A stretch of 48,468 bases of DNA. Origin: an uncultured Pseudomonadota bacterium. Its GTDB lineage: Bacteria; Pseudomonadota; Alphaproteobacteria; RF32; CAG-239. The stretch spans positions 44,074 through 92,541 of the forward strand of contig CACWQS010000008.1 in the NCBI GenBank assembly GCA_902763155.1, given 5' to 3'. This document shows, piece by piece, positions 17,077 through 26,991 of this stretch (the first letter of the stretch is position 1; the number at the start of each line of letters is the position of its first letter). Both the position numbers and the translations under genes were made by a program. The notes beneath the pieces were generated by a model that had not been told where the DNA came from, searched no databases, and saw nothing but the letters and a program-made list of their open reading frames with translations.

Positions 17077-17361
17077 TTATTTTATTAAACCTTTAATTAC
17101 TGTAGCAGCAAGTTGAACCGTTGAAGCATCGTGTTTTACTGCTGTTTTAGTAGCACAAGAGGCGGCAATTTTTGCGGCTTGAGAATCAATATTTTCTTTT
17201 GTTAATGTACCTTTTGCCAAAGCTTGTTGTGCTTCTTGCATCATACATGTTTTCAACTTAGCTTCACCTGTATCTAACGAAGGTGCAGACGGAATATCAA
17301 AAGCCATAGCTGATGTTGTTACAATCATTGCTGAAATCAGCGACACTGCAAATATTTTCAT
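17077..17361 (-). CDS. Small exported protein heading the lipoprotein operon
   Basis: 94 residues: signal peptide MKIFAVSLISAMIVTTSAMA with an AMA cleavage site, then a short helical domain with two cysteines (KTCMM and ASCAT) that could form a disulphide. It has a strong GAAAGGAAAG ribosome-binding site. It is the first gene of the minus-strand run of envelope genes that ends with the PLD nuclease at 12729. No family is recognised. Confidence 0.65.
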   Translation of the reverse strand: MKIFAVSLISAMIVTTSAMAFDIPSAPSLDTGEAKLKTCMMQEAQQALAKGTLTKENIDSQAAKIAASCATKTAVKHDASTVQLAATVIKGLIK

Positions 17362-17605
17362 AATTCTTTCCTTTCTTTAAAAGATTAAGTAACAGGTTAC
17401 ATTGTAACAAAACCAACGATTGTTTCCGGTGTATATGATTTGATTTTTTGAAAATGAAACCATAAGTCCTTAATTGGCTTAATATACTGATTCTTTGGCA
17501 TTTTTTAAACCATGTTAACAAAAAGTTAAAATACACAAAAAAGTGGTTGATTTAATCGTTCTATTAAAATGACCAGTTTTATAATTTTTTTACGGAGAAA
17601 GTTAC
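17362..17605. promoter_or_regulatory. Divergent promoter region between the envelope operon and the serine recombinase
   Basis: AT-rich. Three interlocked GTAAC/GTTAC half-sites at 17389-17393, 17396-17400 and 17404-17408 make overlapping inverted repeats close to the operon's first gene, a plausible operator. I found no inverted-repeat pair long enough to call an invertible promoter. Confidence 0.4.
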
Positions 17606-18208
17606 ATGACAACAATAGGTTATATACGTGTCAGTTCAAATAAGCAAACACTGGAACATCAGCGCTTTGAGATAGAAAATTTTGTAAAGCGGGAAGACAT
17701 CAAAATTGACGAGTGGATTGAAGAAAAAATATCCAGCCGAAAAGCTCTTGAAAAACGCAAGTTAGGTGAACTTTTAAATAATCTGCAGGAAAATGACATA
17801 TTAATTTGTTGCGAAATCTCACGTTTAGGGCGTTCTCTGCTCGAAGTTATGAAGATTTTAGAAACATGTTTAAATAAGAATTGCCAAGTTTGGACGATAA
17901 AGGAAAACTACCGCCTCGGTAACGACATACAATCAAAAGTTTTAGCCTTTGCTTTCGGACTAGCTGCAGAGATTGAACGCAACTTAATATCACAACGTAC
18001 CAAATCAAGCCTAGCAAACATTAAAGCTACCGGTAAAAAACTCGGCAGGCCATTTAATGCTGAAACAAAAAAGCTCAAGCTCGCGAAAAATCAAATACGT
18101 ATTCAAAGATTGCTTGCTAAAGGTGTTTCTAAATCTCAAATTGCACGCATTTTCGGAGTTCAACGCGCTACATTACGAAAATACATACTCCGCTTATCCT
18201 CTCAATAA
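17606..18208 (+). CDS. Serine recombinase of the Mpi/DNA-invertase type
   Basis: 200 residues. The resolvase/invertase catalytic domain has Ser10 in YIRVSSNKQ, the Arg-containing ISRLGRSLLEVMKI block and EIERNLISQRTKSSL before the long E helix. A C-terminal HTH follows (GVSKSQIARIFGVQRATLRKYI). The sequence style is close to Mpi, the master invertase that flips promoters in Bacteroides. GGAG precedes ATG 17606. It may control phase variation within the element or at remote loci. It is not the integrase, because a tyrosine recombinase with tRNA att sites is present. Confidence 0.85.
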   Translation: MTTIGYIRVSSNKQTLEHQRFEIENFVKREDIKIDEWIEEKISSRKALEKRKLGELLNNLQENDILICCEISRLGRSLLEVMKILETCLNKNCQVWTIKENYRLGNDIQSKVLAFAFGLAAEIERNLISQRTKSSLANIKATGKKLGRPFNAETKKLKLAKNQIRIQRLLAKGVSKSQIARIFGVQRATLRKYILRLSSQ

Positions 18209-18375
18209 TCATAAAAAGCCATACTGCCACCCGAGACAAACGAATCGCTTTTTTACTTGCAACTATCAACCACACCCAAATTCGGCTATTATGATGAGAT
18301 TTATGGCTGAATGAGGCACGATCAATAGCTTTTTCTGCGTTCTATATAATGTATATTTTTAAAGGATTGAAAAAA

Positions 18376-18735
18376 ATGACAGATACTTTAGATGAAACAG
18401 CCAACGCTAAGCAAGCTATATTGTTTATATGCGGTGGTATCAATGAAATCGCCGAACAGATTATAACTATGCTACGTTACTGCTGGAGAAAACACTTAAA
18501 AATTGTTGACCTATTTTTGGATATGTCGGGAAACGCCAAGCATGAAAAGCAATGTTATGAGGATTTGCTCGCTTTTATTAGGTATGTAGATACCAAAACG
18601 GCGGTGGTATTTTATGATAACAAAACTTTTCATAAATATGCTGATACGAACGATTTTCTCCGCTTCACCGCAACAAAAAAGATTGAGCTCCACCTCGCCA
18701 AAAATCGCATTATTTTAAGCAATCCGAACAAATAA
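18376..18735 (+). CDS. Degenerate serine-recombinase-like protein
   Basis: 119 residues. The part CYEDLLAFIRYVDTKTAVVFYDNKTFHKYADTND, ending in KKIELHLAKNRIIL, follows the layout of serine-recombinase catalytic domains (helix, strand with D..., ...GIEIHFVKENLIL). However, the N-terminal catalytic Ser and the paired Arg residues are absent. The start at 18376 (AAGGATTG leader) is preferred over 18349. It ends 5 bases before the convergent integrase. It may be a dead fragment or a regulatory partner; similarity is from pattern only. Confidence 0.45.
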   Translation: MTDTLDETANAKQAILFICGGINEIAEQIITMLRYCWRKHLKIVDLFLDMSGNAKHEKQCYEDLLAFIRYVDTKTAVVFYDNKTFHKYADTNDFLRFTATKKIELHLAKNRIILSNPNK

Positions 18736-18739
18736 CCTG

Positions 18740-20242
18740 TTACTTCGCTTTTTTCATAATCTTTTTCCATTTAGCAAAGTGAGCGGAAAGGAAATCATAA
18801 TTAAACTTTGACATCTCTGCTTTTAGCTGCTGCAAAGTATGGTTAGAGTACGATTGCTCCATCGTGGTTTTACCTTCCCAACCGATAATCTGAATGATAT
18901 ACGAATTAACAATACCGGCATTTTGCATAGCTATACTGGCATTTTTTCTAAAAGAGTGAAAATCATAACTGTCTTTAGTTCCTGATTTTACTCCGATTTC
19001 CTGTAAAAAGTTAAGAATAACACGCACCGTGTATCTACTATTATATGAACCGCTTTTGGTTTGACACTTTGGAAAGATAAAATCTATGCCTTTAGCGTTA
19101 AGTGCTGTTTGACGACGTTGAACATAATCCACAAAACCTAAATCCAAAAGTTGCGGATGTATTGGTACAACTCGCTCCGAAGCTTCATTTTTCAAATGCT
19201 TAATCGGATGATTTTCAATAAAATTGATGCACCAAATACCATCTTTTTCAATAATATCATTATATTGTAACGTAATCGCACTGTTGGCTCTTGCTCCGGT
19301 AAATAAAGCAATCATACATACCCAAAAGGCATCCGGATGCTTTTTAAAATAAGTGTGTTTTGGATTAAACATTTCAAGCAACTGTGCATCACTATATGGT
19401 AGATGCGGTTTTTTCTCAAATTTTTTGGTTTTCTCAACGTTTGGAAGGTTATTAATTACACTAAGCTTATAAAAATCCGAATCGATATTACTTCCGCAAG
19501 TAACTAACTCTTTGATATAGCGTAATTGTTTTCTTTTATAATCACCTTTGGCATCAGCCTGATCAACCACAACTTTGGAGATTGCACTGATTGTATCGGC
19601 ATTGTGAAACTTTGCATAATCATCATCAAGCGATATTCCGACAGCTTGCAAAAGCTTGGTAATGGTATTTTTCTTCCGCCGTTTTTCATCGTCGCAGTTG
19701 TTGGCTTTCAACAGCATCATGTCCAAAACTTCTGAAATTTTACGCGATGGAGCCGATGTAGGCTTTGAAGATGTCGGTTGATTAGCTAAAAAAGCCTCAA
19801 TCATCGGGCGCATCTCAACAAATTGCTTTATTAATAACCGGTCTTCTTGGCTTAAATTCATCTGATTGGATTGCGTGGCAATGTTTCCCAACAGATTTAA
19901 TTTTTCAATATTTTCACGCTTATTACGCTTTGATAATCGTTTTTGTATCTGTAATTGCGACAGCATACCATAGTTGCCGTTGCCTAAACCTTGTCCTAAG
20001 TCTATATCAAAGATTAAGTCATTGAAAAGGCGACGTAATTCATCAAAAGGCCAATTTTTATCTGTTGTCATTGCGCGTAATTTCTCTCTTGCTTCAAAAA
20101 AATTGTCTGTGTGTAACGATATACGCTTATATCGGCGTTTGCCACCCACACGTTCAAGCTCGACTCTATAATAAAAAATATTATTTCGCAACCACAAATG
20201 GGGTAGTTTTGCATCACAGTTTGTGTCACATGTTTTGAACAT
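18740..20242 (-). CDS. Tyrosine recombinase (integrase) of the element
   Basis: 500 residues. The N-terminal arm (about 1-150) holds an Arg/Lys-rich region; a SAM-like core-binding domain follows. The catalytic domain shows Arg in TGARANSAITL, HSFRKNAS (His-x-x-Arg), the Trp of IGWEGKTTMEQ in place of the third box His, and the nucleophile Tyr in EQSYSN. The protein would integrate and excise the element at the tRNA-Gly repeat next to it. GGAGG before ATG 20242 decides the start; an in-frame ATG at 20254 contains that ribosome-binding site. No excisionase is recognised nearby. Confidence 0.9.
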   Translation of the reverse strand: MFKTCDTNCDAKLPHLWLRNNIFYYRVELERVGGKRRYKRISLHTDNFFEAREKLRAMTTDKNWPFDELRRLFNDLIFDIDLGQGLGNGNYGMLSQLQIQKRLSKRNKRENIEKLNLLGNIATQSNQMNLSQEDRLLIKQFVEMRPMIEAFLANQPTSSKPTSAPSRKISEVLDMMLLKANNCDDEKRRKKNTITKLLQAVGISLDDDYAKFHNADTISAISKVVVDQADAKGDYKRKQLRYIKELVTCGSNIDSDFYKLSVINNLPNVEKTKKFEKKPHLPYSDAQLLEMFNPKHTYFKKHPDAFWVCMIALFTGARANSAITLQYNDIIEKDGIWCINFIENHPIKHLKNEASERVVPIHPQLLDLGFVDYVQRRQTALNAKGIDFIFPKCQTKSGSYNSRYTVRVILNFLQEIGVKSGTKDSYDFHSFRKNASIAMQNAGIVNSYIIQIIGWEGKTTMEQSYSNHTLQQLKAEMSKFNYDFLSAHFAKWKKIMKKAK

Positions 20243-20345
20243 TTCAGCCTCCATACGTTATTTTGACGATGGTTTAAGTGTAAATGCTTGATTTGTAATG
20301 CTTTTGAATTTTTGGAGCGGACTAAACTTTTCAGTCTTTAAAAGC

Positions 20346-20372
20346 AAAAAAGCCTTGAAAATCAAGGCTTTC
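20346..20372 (-). terminator. Terminator downstream of tRNA-Gly, supplied by the element
   Basis: Arms AGCCTTGA (20351-20358) and TCAAGGCT (20362-20369) are followed on the minus strand by a U run (20346-20350). This replaces the chromosomal terminator now at the far left end (41-66). Confidence 0.75.
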
Positions 20373-20375
20373 AAA

Positions 20376-20396
20376 TTGGAGCGGGCAATGGGATTC
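20376..20396. repeat. Right attachment site inside tRNA-Gly
   Basis: Identical to 74-94. It includes the encoded CCA, the 3' acceptor strand and part of the T arm, as usual for tRNA-targeted integrases. A shorter partial copy (TTGGAGCGG) is at 20312-20320. Confidence 0.9.
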
Positions 20397-20451
20397 GGAC
20401 CCACGACATCAACCTTGGCAAGGTTGCGCTCTACCCCTGAGCTATACCCGC
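20377..20451 (-). tRNA. tRNA-Gly (anticodon GCC)
   Basis: The minus strand folds as a cloverleaf: 7-bp acceptor GCGGGTA/TGCCCGC, D arm GCTC..GAGC, anticodon stem CAACC/GGTTG with loop TTGCCAA giving GCC, T arm GTGGG/CCCAT with one G-U pair, discriminator U and encoded CCA. It is intact despite element integration because the repeat restores the 3' end. Confidence 0.97.
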
Positions 20452-20576
20452 ATCATTTGCGAACGAATTATTTAATAACACATAAAAAATAAAATGCAAG
20501 CACTTTTTTTATATTTTTGCACTTTTCTGAAATTTTAAAATCCGTAGCACCGACAACAAGCGCTTAAAACAACAAA

Positions 20577-20605
20577 AATCCGCCGGGCAGCGAGCCGGAC
20601 GGATT
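20577..20605 (-). terminator. Terminator of the 20610-21020 gene
   Basis: The outer stem AATCCG/CGGATT with inner CCGG/CCGG is followed on the minus strand by a U run. It sits just after the stop codon of the minus-strand gene. Confidence 0.7.
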
Positions 20606-20609
20606 TTGC

Positions 20610-21020
20610 TTAAAAAAGAACTCCTTCCACCGAAGTAATGTACGCGATGAGCGTCTCGATATTCGGGCAAAAGCCCACATACTTCTGATATTCCCTATCG
20701 CCGTAGCCGTCATAATGCAGGCGCTCCATAAACTTGCGGAATACACCCCCGAACGGAGTATAAAACACAAAATTATTGCCGCAGCAATAAAGGGCGCGAT
20801 AAGCACCGGCCGGCTCCAACAACGGGCGCACCTTGTTGTGGTGCAAAGGATGAATCTCCATAATTGCCCAGTCGTCTATATCATGCCGCAGAGTAATGAT
20901 TTCCGGCGGATATTTGACGACGACCAATTCGATTTTGCCTCGGCGTTTGGTCGGCAGAATCTCAACTTCGCACTTTGGCGGACAAACGCTTTGCAGTGCC
21001 GATATAAGTTCCGGATTCAT
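20610..21020 (-). CDS. Hypothetical protein
   Basis: 136 residues, mixed alpha/beta with several Cys and His residues (VCPPKCEVEI, IHPLHHNKVRPLLEPAGAYRALYCCGNN). No family is recognised and there is no signal peptide. Its ATG lacks a visible Shine-Dalgarno; the leader ends TTTAGCTATG. A terminator follows directly. Two overlapping frames on either strand look like shadows. It belongs to a set of short, relatively GC-rich minus-strand genes in this part of the window that share weak leaders. Confidence 0.6.
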   Translation of the reverse strand: MNPELISALQSVCPPKCEVEILPTKRRGKIELVVVKYPPEIITLRHDIDDWAIMEIHPLHHNKVRPLLEPAGAYRALYCCGNNFVFYTPFGGVFRKFMERLHYDGYGDREYQKYVGFCPNIETLIAYITSVEGVLF

Positions 21021-21213
21021 AGCTAAATAATTTTATAAGTTATTGTCATAATTACTGATTTATGCTGTAAATATTACATAAAAGAGTGCCAAAGTCAACC
21101 GCAATCAACCGCGGGCGGCCGCTCAATAAACCTGTGGTTAAAAATAAACATTACTTGCGTAATAATCCGCATACTTTATAATTTATTATACTTAATCGGT
21201 TGAGGAAAAACAG

Positions 21214-21357
21214 ATGGCGCAGCAAAAATCACAACAGCAAATCCGTTTTGAGAAAGAAGCCAAAGCTTTACAAAAAAATCTTGCTAAGCGTAAAAAGCAA
21301 CAGCAGGAATTGGAGCGAATCAAAAAAGAAAAGGAGCAAAAAGATGGACAAGATTAA
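21214..21357 (+). CDS. Small charged protein preceding murA
   Basis: 47 residues, starting MAQQKSQQQIRFEKEA and rich in Lys, Gln and Glu, predicted as one long helix. GAGG precedes ATG 21214, and the stop overlaps the murA start by 14 bases, so translation is coupled. The core ALQKNLAKRKKQQ resembles tiny conserved proteins (ALR.NL.RRK.Q) that I remember beside murA in other alphaproteobacteria. Function is unknown. Confidence 0.65.
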   Translation: MAQQKSQQQIRFEKEAKALQKNLAKRKKQQQELERIKKEKEQKDGQD

Positions 21358-22636
21358 GATTGTCGGCGGTCATCCGCTGTTTGGCAAAGTTTTTATCAGC
21401 GGGGCAAAAAATACCGCCTTGCCGATTATTTGTGCTTCGCTTTTGACTGATGAGCCGGTTACGATTAAAAACATTCCGTTTTTGGCCGATATTACCTCGC
21501 TTAACAACTTACTGTTGCAGATAGGTACAAAAATTGAAGCCGAAGAAGAATTTTTGAACGGCCATAAAACGCAAAAAATTACTTATCATACCCCAAAACC
21601 GACAAGTTTGGTTGCTCCTTATGATTATGTGCGTAAAATGCGTGCTTCTTACTACGTTTTGGGACCGTTATTGGCAAAATACGGCCATGTGGAACTATCG
21701 TTACCGGGTGGATGCGCCATTGGGGCTCGCCCAATGGATATTCACTTAACTTCGCTCGAGCAAATGGGCGCGCATATTGAAATCAAAAACGGTTATGTCA
21801 TAGCCGATATCGAAGGACGCTTAAAAGGAGCGCATGTGTCGTTCCATGCGGCTTCGGTCGGCGCTACCTGTAATATCTTGATGGCGGCAACTTTGGCTGA
21901 GGGCACGACGATTATCGAAAACGCCGCCAAAGAGCCTGAAATTGCCGATTTAATCAGTATGTTGAATGCGATGGGTGCAAATATCGAGGGTGCCAATACT
22001 TCTACCTTAACCATTCACGGGGTAGAAAAATTGCACGGCATAACGCATCAAATTATCAATGACCGCATTGAAGCCGGCTCTTATGCGGTTGCCGCCGCCA
22101 TTACCAAAGGACGTTTGGAATTGATAAATGCCAATGCCGAATATCTGCAAACTCCGCTTGATATTTTGCGTAAAATGGGTGTAAAAATCGAAGTAACCGA
22201 CAATAGCATTATTGTTGATGCCCAAAATACTACTCTGCACGGCGAAGATATTTATACTGACTATTACCCTGGATTTCCGACCGATTTGCAAGCGCAGTTT
22301 ATGGCGCTGATGTGCGTTTCCGAAGGTGCGGCACTGGTTACCGAAAACATTTGGGAAAATCGTTTTATGCATGTGCCGGAATTGATGCGTATGGGCGCAA
22401 ATATCAATGTTCACGGTCATGCTTCGGCAATTGTGCGTGGGGTGGAAAAACTCTCGGCGGCACCGGTGATGTCTACCGATTTGCGCGCTTCGTTTGCGCT
22501 GATTTTGGCCGGCTTGGTGGCAGAAGGCGAAACCATTGTCAACCGCGTTTATCACCTTGATCGCGGGTATGAGCATTTGGAAGAAAAGTTCAAAGCTGTC
22601 GGTGCGGAAATCGAACGAATTAAAGAAAGCGACTAA
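21344..22636 (+). CDS. murA: UDP-N-acetylglucosamine 1-carboxyvinyltransferase
   Basis: 430 residues. It catalyses the first committed step of peptidoglycan synthesis, transferring enolpyruvate from PEP to UDP-GlcNAc in the cytoplasm. The N-terminus (KIVGGHPLFGKVFISGAKNTALPI) with Lys and Asn, the active-site loop LPGGCAIGARPMD (Cys of the fosfomycin-sensitive type), and DYYPGFPTDLQAQFMAL with the general-base Asp all match. AAAGGAG precedes ATG 21344; the same frame is open back to 21200 but without start signals. The length is the family norm. Confidence 0.97.
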   Translation: MDKIKIVGGHPLFGKVFISGAKNTALPIICASLLTDEPVTIKNIPFLADITSLNNLLLQIGTKIEAEEEFLNGHKTQKITYHTPKPTSLVAPYDYVRKMRASYYVLGPLLAKYGHVELSLPGGCAIGARPMDIHLTSLEQMGAHIEIKNGYVIADIEGRLKGAHVSFHAASVGATCNILMAATLAEGTTIIENAAKEPEIADLISMLNAMGANIEGANTSTLTIHGVEKLHGITHQIINDRIEAGSYAVAAAITKGRLELINANAEYLQTPLDILRKMGVKIEVTDNSIIVDAQNTTLHGEDIYTDYYPGFPTDLQAQFMALMCVSEGAALVTENIWENRFMHVPELMRMGANINVHGHASAIVRGVEKLSAAPVMSTDLRASFALILAGLVAEGETIVNRVYHLDRGYEHLEEKFKAVGAEIERIKESD

Positions 22637-22722
22637 TTATATAAAAAATCTCTTTTTCCCTCTTGCGGTGGCGCTTTTGGCACCCCATATATACCTTATC
22701 TTGAAAAATAAGGAGAATAAAT

Positions 22723-24573
22723 ATGAGTAAAAAACAAAAGTTCAAAACCGAAGTCAGCAAGCTGTTGGATATTGTTATCAATTCGCTTTATTCGGAAAAA
22801 TATATTTTCTTACGCGAACTGATTTCTAATGCCAGCGATGCTTGCGACAAATTGCGTTATTATTCACTGATGAATCAGGAAGTGGCAAAAAATAACGGTG
22901 CTTTCAAAATTACCATTACACCGAATGCCGAAGAAAATACCCTGACAATCAGCGATAACGGTATCGGTATGAACAAAGATGATCTGATTAACCATTTGGG
23001 TACTATCGCCAAATCCGGTACCGAAGAATTTGTGATGAATGCCAAAGATAACGGCTCGGTGGTGGATTTAATCGGTAAATTCGGTGTTGGTTTTTATTCG
23101 GCGTTTATGGTGGCCGATAAAGTGGAAGTAACCACCAAACGCGCCGGCGAAGAACAAGCCTATAAATGGGTTTCCGATGGTGTTGAGGGCTTTGAGATTA
23201 CCGAAGCCGAGCGCGATAAATTCGGTACCGATATTAAACTGTATTTGAAAGAAGACGCCAAAGATTATGTTGATACCATCTATCTGCGCCACATTATCCG
23301 CACCTATTCCGACCATATCAATTATCCGATAGTGCTTGATTTAGGCAAGGCCGGCGAAGAAACGGTAAATACCGGTTCGGCACTGTGGACGCAAAATAAA
23401 GCCGAGATTACCGACGAACAATATAACGAATTTTACCATCACATTTCGCGCAATTTTGATACGCCGTGGATGCGTCTGCATTTCAAAGCCGAGGGCAGTA
23501 TCGAATACACCGGTTTGTTGTTTATACCAAGCGAAGCGCCGTATGATTTATTCCAACCGGACCGTCAGCAGAGCCTGAAACTCTACGTCAATCGCGTATT
23601 TATTTCCGATAAGGTTGAAGATTTGATGCCGTCATATTTGCGCTTTGTGAAGGGGATTATCGACAGTGCCGATCTGCCGCTGAATATCTCGCGTGAAATG
23701 CTGCAACAAAATGCGCTGATTGCCAAGATTAAAAACGGCACGGTATCGCGCATTTTAAAAGAGCTGAAGAAACGTAGCGAAGACTATGATGACTATATGA
23801 AGTTTTGGAAAAACTTCGGTGTGGCATTTAAGGAAGGCATTTACGAAGACGTGGCTAACCGCGTGGAGGTGGCTGAACTTTCGCGCTTCTACTCTACCCA
23901 TGACAAAGAGCGTATGACCTCTTTGGACGAATATATTTCGCGGGTGATTGAGGGACAAACCACCATTTATTACATTACCGGAGATGATGTGCCGACACTG
24001 CGCAACAATCCGCAGTTGGAGGCCTTTGCCGCTAAGGGGATTGAGGTATTGCTTTTAACCGATCCGATTGATGAATTCTGGGTACAGACTTTGACCAATT
24101 TCAAAGGCTATCCGATTAAGCACATTTCGCAAGCGGATATTGATTTGAAAATGGAACGCGATGCCCCGCGCGCCGACGAAGGCAGCTTAAAGCGTCTGAC
24201 CGATTTTATGGCTGAATTGTTCAAAAATGAAGTTGGCAAGGTTGAAGCTACCGAAAAATTGACTAAGAGTCCGGTAAGCTTAACGGTGGAAAGCGGGCAG
24301 ATGAGCATTCACCTCGAGCGGTTGATGCGCAACCACCAGCAACAAACCGCTTTTGCCAGCACTCGCATTTTGGAAGTTAATCCGTATCATCCGCTGATTA
24401 TTAAGCTGGCCGATTCGATGTTTGAGCCGAGCCAAAAGAGCAAAGTGGAAGAAATTTGCCGTCTTTTGTTAGACCAAGCCAAAATTGCCGAAGGCGAGGC
24501 GATTAGCGACAGTTCATTCTTTAGCGAAAAGTTGAGCGAATATATTTTAAGCGGCTGGCAAAAAAGCGCTTAA
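22723..24573 (+). CDS. htpG: Molecular chaperone HtpG (bacterial Hsp90)
   Basis: 616 residues. The GHKL ATPase domain has ELISNASDACDKLRY (Asn/Asp box), ISDNGIGMNKDD (DxGxG), and the lid GKFGVGFYSAFMVADKV. The middle domain (SREMLQQN with the catalytic Arg) and C-terminal dimerisation domain follow. It acts as an ATP-driven homodimeric chaperone in the cytoplasm. The start is fixed by AAGGAGAATAA before ATG 22723. It follows murA by 86 bases and may be transcribed separately. Confidence 0.97.
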   Translation: MSKKQKFKTEVSKLLDIVINSLYSEKYIFLRELISNASDACDKLRYYSLMNQEVAKNNGAFKITITPNAEENTLTISDNGIGMNKDDLINHLGTIAKSGTEEFVMNAKDNGSVVDLIGKFGVGFYSAFMVADKVEVTTKRAGEEQAYKWVSDGVEGFEITEAERDKFGTDIKLYLKEDAKDYVDTIYLRHIIRTYSDHINYPIVLDLGKAGEETVNTGSALWTQNKAEITDEQYNEFYHHISRNFDTPWMRLHFKAEGSIEYTGLLFIPSEAPYDLFQPDRQQSLKLYVNRVFISDKVEDLMPSYLRFVKGIIDSADLPLNISREMLQQNALIAKIKNGTVSRILKELKKRSEDYDDYMKFWKNFGVAFKEGIYEDVANRVEVAELSRFYSTHDKERMTSLDEYISRVIEGQTTIYYITGDDVPTLRNNPQLEAFAAKGIEVLLLTDPIDEFWVQTLTNFKGYPIKHISQADIDLKMERDAPRADEGSLKRLTDFMAELFKNEVGKVEATEKLTKSPVSLTVESGQMSIHLERLMRNHQQQTAFASTRILEVNPYHPLIIKLADSMFEPSQKSKVEEICRLLLDQAKIAEGEAISDSSFFSEKLSEYILSGWQKSA

Positions 24574-24607
24574 CAGATATATTTTGCCAAAGCATTTAAA
24601 AACAGCG

Positions 24608-24634
24608 AAGCCCTCGGGAATCTCCCAAGGGCTT
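24608..24634. terminator. Bidirectional terminator after htpG
   Basis: AAGCCCTCGGGA (24608-24619) pairs with TCTCCCAAGGGCTT (24621-24634) between htpG and the convergent 103-aa gene. The short U runs suit termination in both directions. Confidence 0.7.
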
Positions 24635-24642
24635 TAGCTTAT

Positions 24643-24954
24643 TTAGATTTTGCGAAACTCCTTATCTCGCGGAAAAATCTGCCACATTATGCGGTGGCGA
24701 CAAATTTTCTTAAACAGGATCGTTTTGGCTCCACCATATTTGTTGCCAATCTGCTCCAGCAGAACGGAGCGAGGGATAAGTGTCGGCTTGCCTGCAAGGT
24801 CTCTAACGACAATCTCTCCCATATCTTGGATATGGTTCTTTTGAATTTCGCCGATGTTGGCGATAATTCTAAGATCACTACCAAAGAAAAGCAGTATCTG
24901 ATACCGCTTTCCAGCTTGCGTCGTTTCATACGCGTGCAAGAGTTTGTTTTCCAT
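24643..24954 (-). CDS. Hypothetical protein
   Basis: 103 residues, soluble, with an N-terminal segment QILLFFGSDLRIIANIGEIQ and a basic C-terminus. No family is recognised. The leader AATAAAGCTTATG lacks a Shine-Dalgarno. It follows the 108-aa gene by 27 bases on the same strand, so the two probably form one transcript. Overlapping frames on both strands make the call moderate. Confidence 0.5.
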   Translation of the reverse strand: MENKLLHAYETTQAGKRYQILLFFGSDLRIIANIGEIQKNHIQDMGEIVVRDLAGKPTLIPRSVLLEQIGNKYGGAKTILFKKICRHRIMWQIFPRDKEFRKI

Positions 24955-24981
24955 AAGCTTTATTTTTTTAGTTCAATTTAT

Positions 24982-25308
24982 TTATTTACTCTCAGCAGGG
25001 AAGAGCTTGCGCTCTTGACGCCTTATGGCGTCCCAACAGTCTTCGATGAAGTCCCACAGCTCAGCTGAAATAGGACGGAAACACTTTAAGAGATAGAGCT
25101 CATCTGCATTACCCCAGATACGCTCGGCGTGATCGAGAATCTCTTCCTTCAGCTCGTCAGGAACCTCGATGTTAATCTGTCCGCAACCATGGCCTGAACC
25201 GATTACCTCTACACTGTACCACATCATGTTTTTTTGCTCATCATAGAACAACGTTACGACGGTCTGACCGTCATTCACGTAAACAGAATTAAACTGTACT
25301 TTTTTCAT
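24982..25308 (-). CDS. Hypothetical acidic protein
   Basis: 108 residues, Trp- and Glu-rich (MMWYSVEV, DELKEEILDHAERIWGNADELYLL, ELWDFIEDCWDAI). It has beta strands first and helices later, without a signal peptide. No family is recognised. There is no Shine-Dalgarno (TTACACTATTATG), although a good sigma70-type promoter with a palindrome lies upstream. It is first of two minus-strand genes. Confidence 0.6.
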   Translation of the reverse strand: MKKVQFNSVYVNDGQTVVTLFYDEQKNMMWYSVEVIGSGHGCGQINIEVPDELKEEILDHAERIWGNADELYLLKCFRPISAELWDFIEDCWDAIRRQERKLFPAESK

Positions 25309-25354
25309 AATAGTGTAAATTTTTAAGTTATTAATAATACGTTTGTTATCTTTA

Positions 25355-25383
25355 TTTATACATAATTAGACAAACTTTGTCAA
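25355..25383 (-). promoter_or_regulatory. Promoter with overlapping palindrome for the 108-aa gene
   Basis: The minus strand carries TTGACA (25383-25378), a 17-base spacer and TATAAA (25360-25355). A 6-bp inverted repeat GACAAAC/TTTGTC at 25369-25381 overlaps the -35, a typical repressor position. Confidence 0.6.
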
Positions 25384-25480
25384 TAAAATTTTTTATAAAA
25401 AAATAACAAATGCGCGCTTCCTTCTTTTCGCTTGACAATCGGCAAAAATAAACTAAGTTATAGCCAACACTTAAATATAA

Positions 25481-26773
<1,293 letters not shown>

Positions 26774-26804
26774 TTAAAAACAGCGCTTAGCTGGCAACTA
26801 ATTG

Positions 26805-26851
26805 AAACCTCTTTGTTTATGTACTATTTTGTACACCGCACAAAGAGGTTT
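26805..26851 (+). terminator. Long hairpin after eno
   Basis: An 11-bp perfect stem, AAACCTCTTTG (26805-26815) and CAAAGAGGTTT (26841-26851), with a GTAC..GTAC inner pairing. It is likely the eno transcript end or a processing structure; the right arm belongs to the duplicated unit. Confidence 0.55.
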
Positions 26852-26991
26852 CTGCTTATTTGCACACGCTCTCCGCTGTTTTGCCCAGTGTATATTGTTT
26901 TTTATCTGTGTACTACTTTGTACACCACACTCAAAAATTACGGCGTAATCACTTCGTTCTCCAAATTATTTGTTGATTATTTTATATCGAA

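Noticed and set aside
17362..17605. Invertible promoter near the Mpi-like recombinase
   Set aside because: Only 5-7-base inverted matches were found, too short to support an inversion site.
20715..21026. Plus-strand open frame over the 136-aa gene
   Set aside because: It is antisense to a more plausible frame with a terminator; 20564-20806 is also a shadow.
22007..22576. Minus-strand frame of 189 codons
   Set aside because: It lies wholly antisense within murA.
24694..25068. Plus-strand open frame of 124 codons
   Set aside because: It overlaps two minus-strand frames with better composition and a promoter; it has no start signal.
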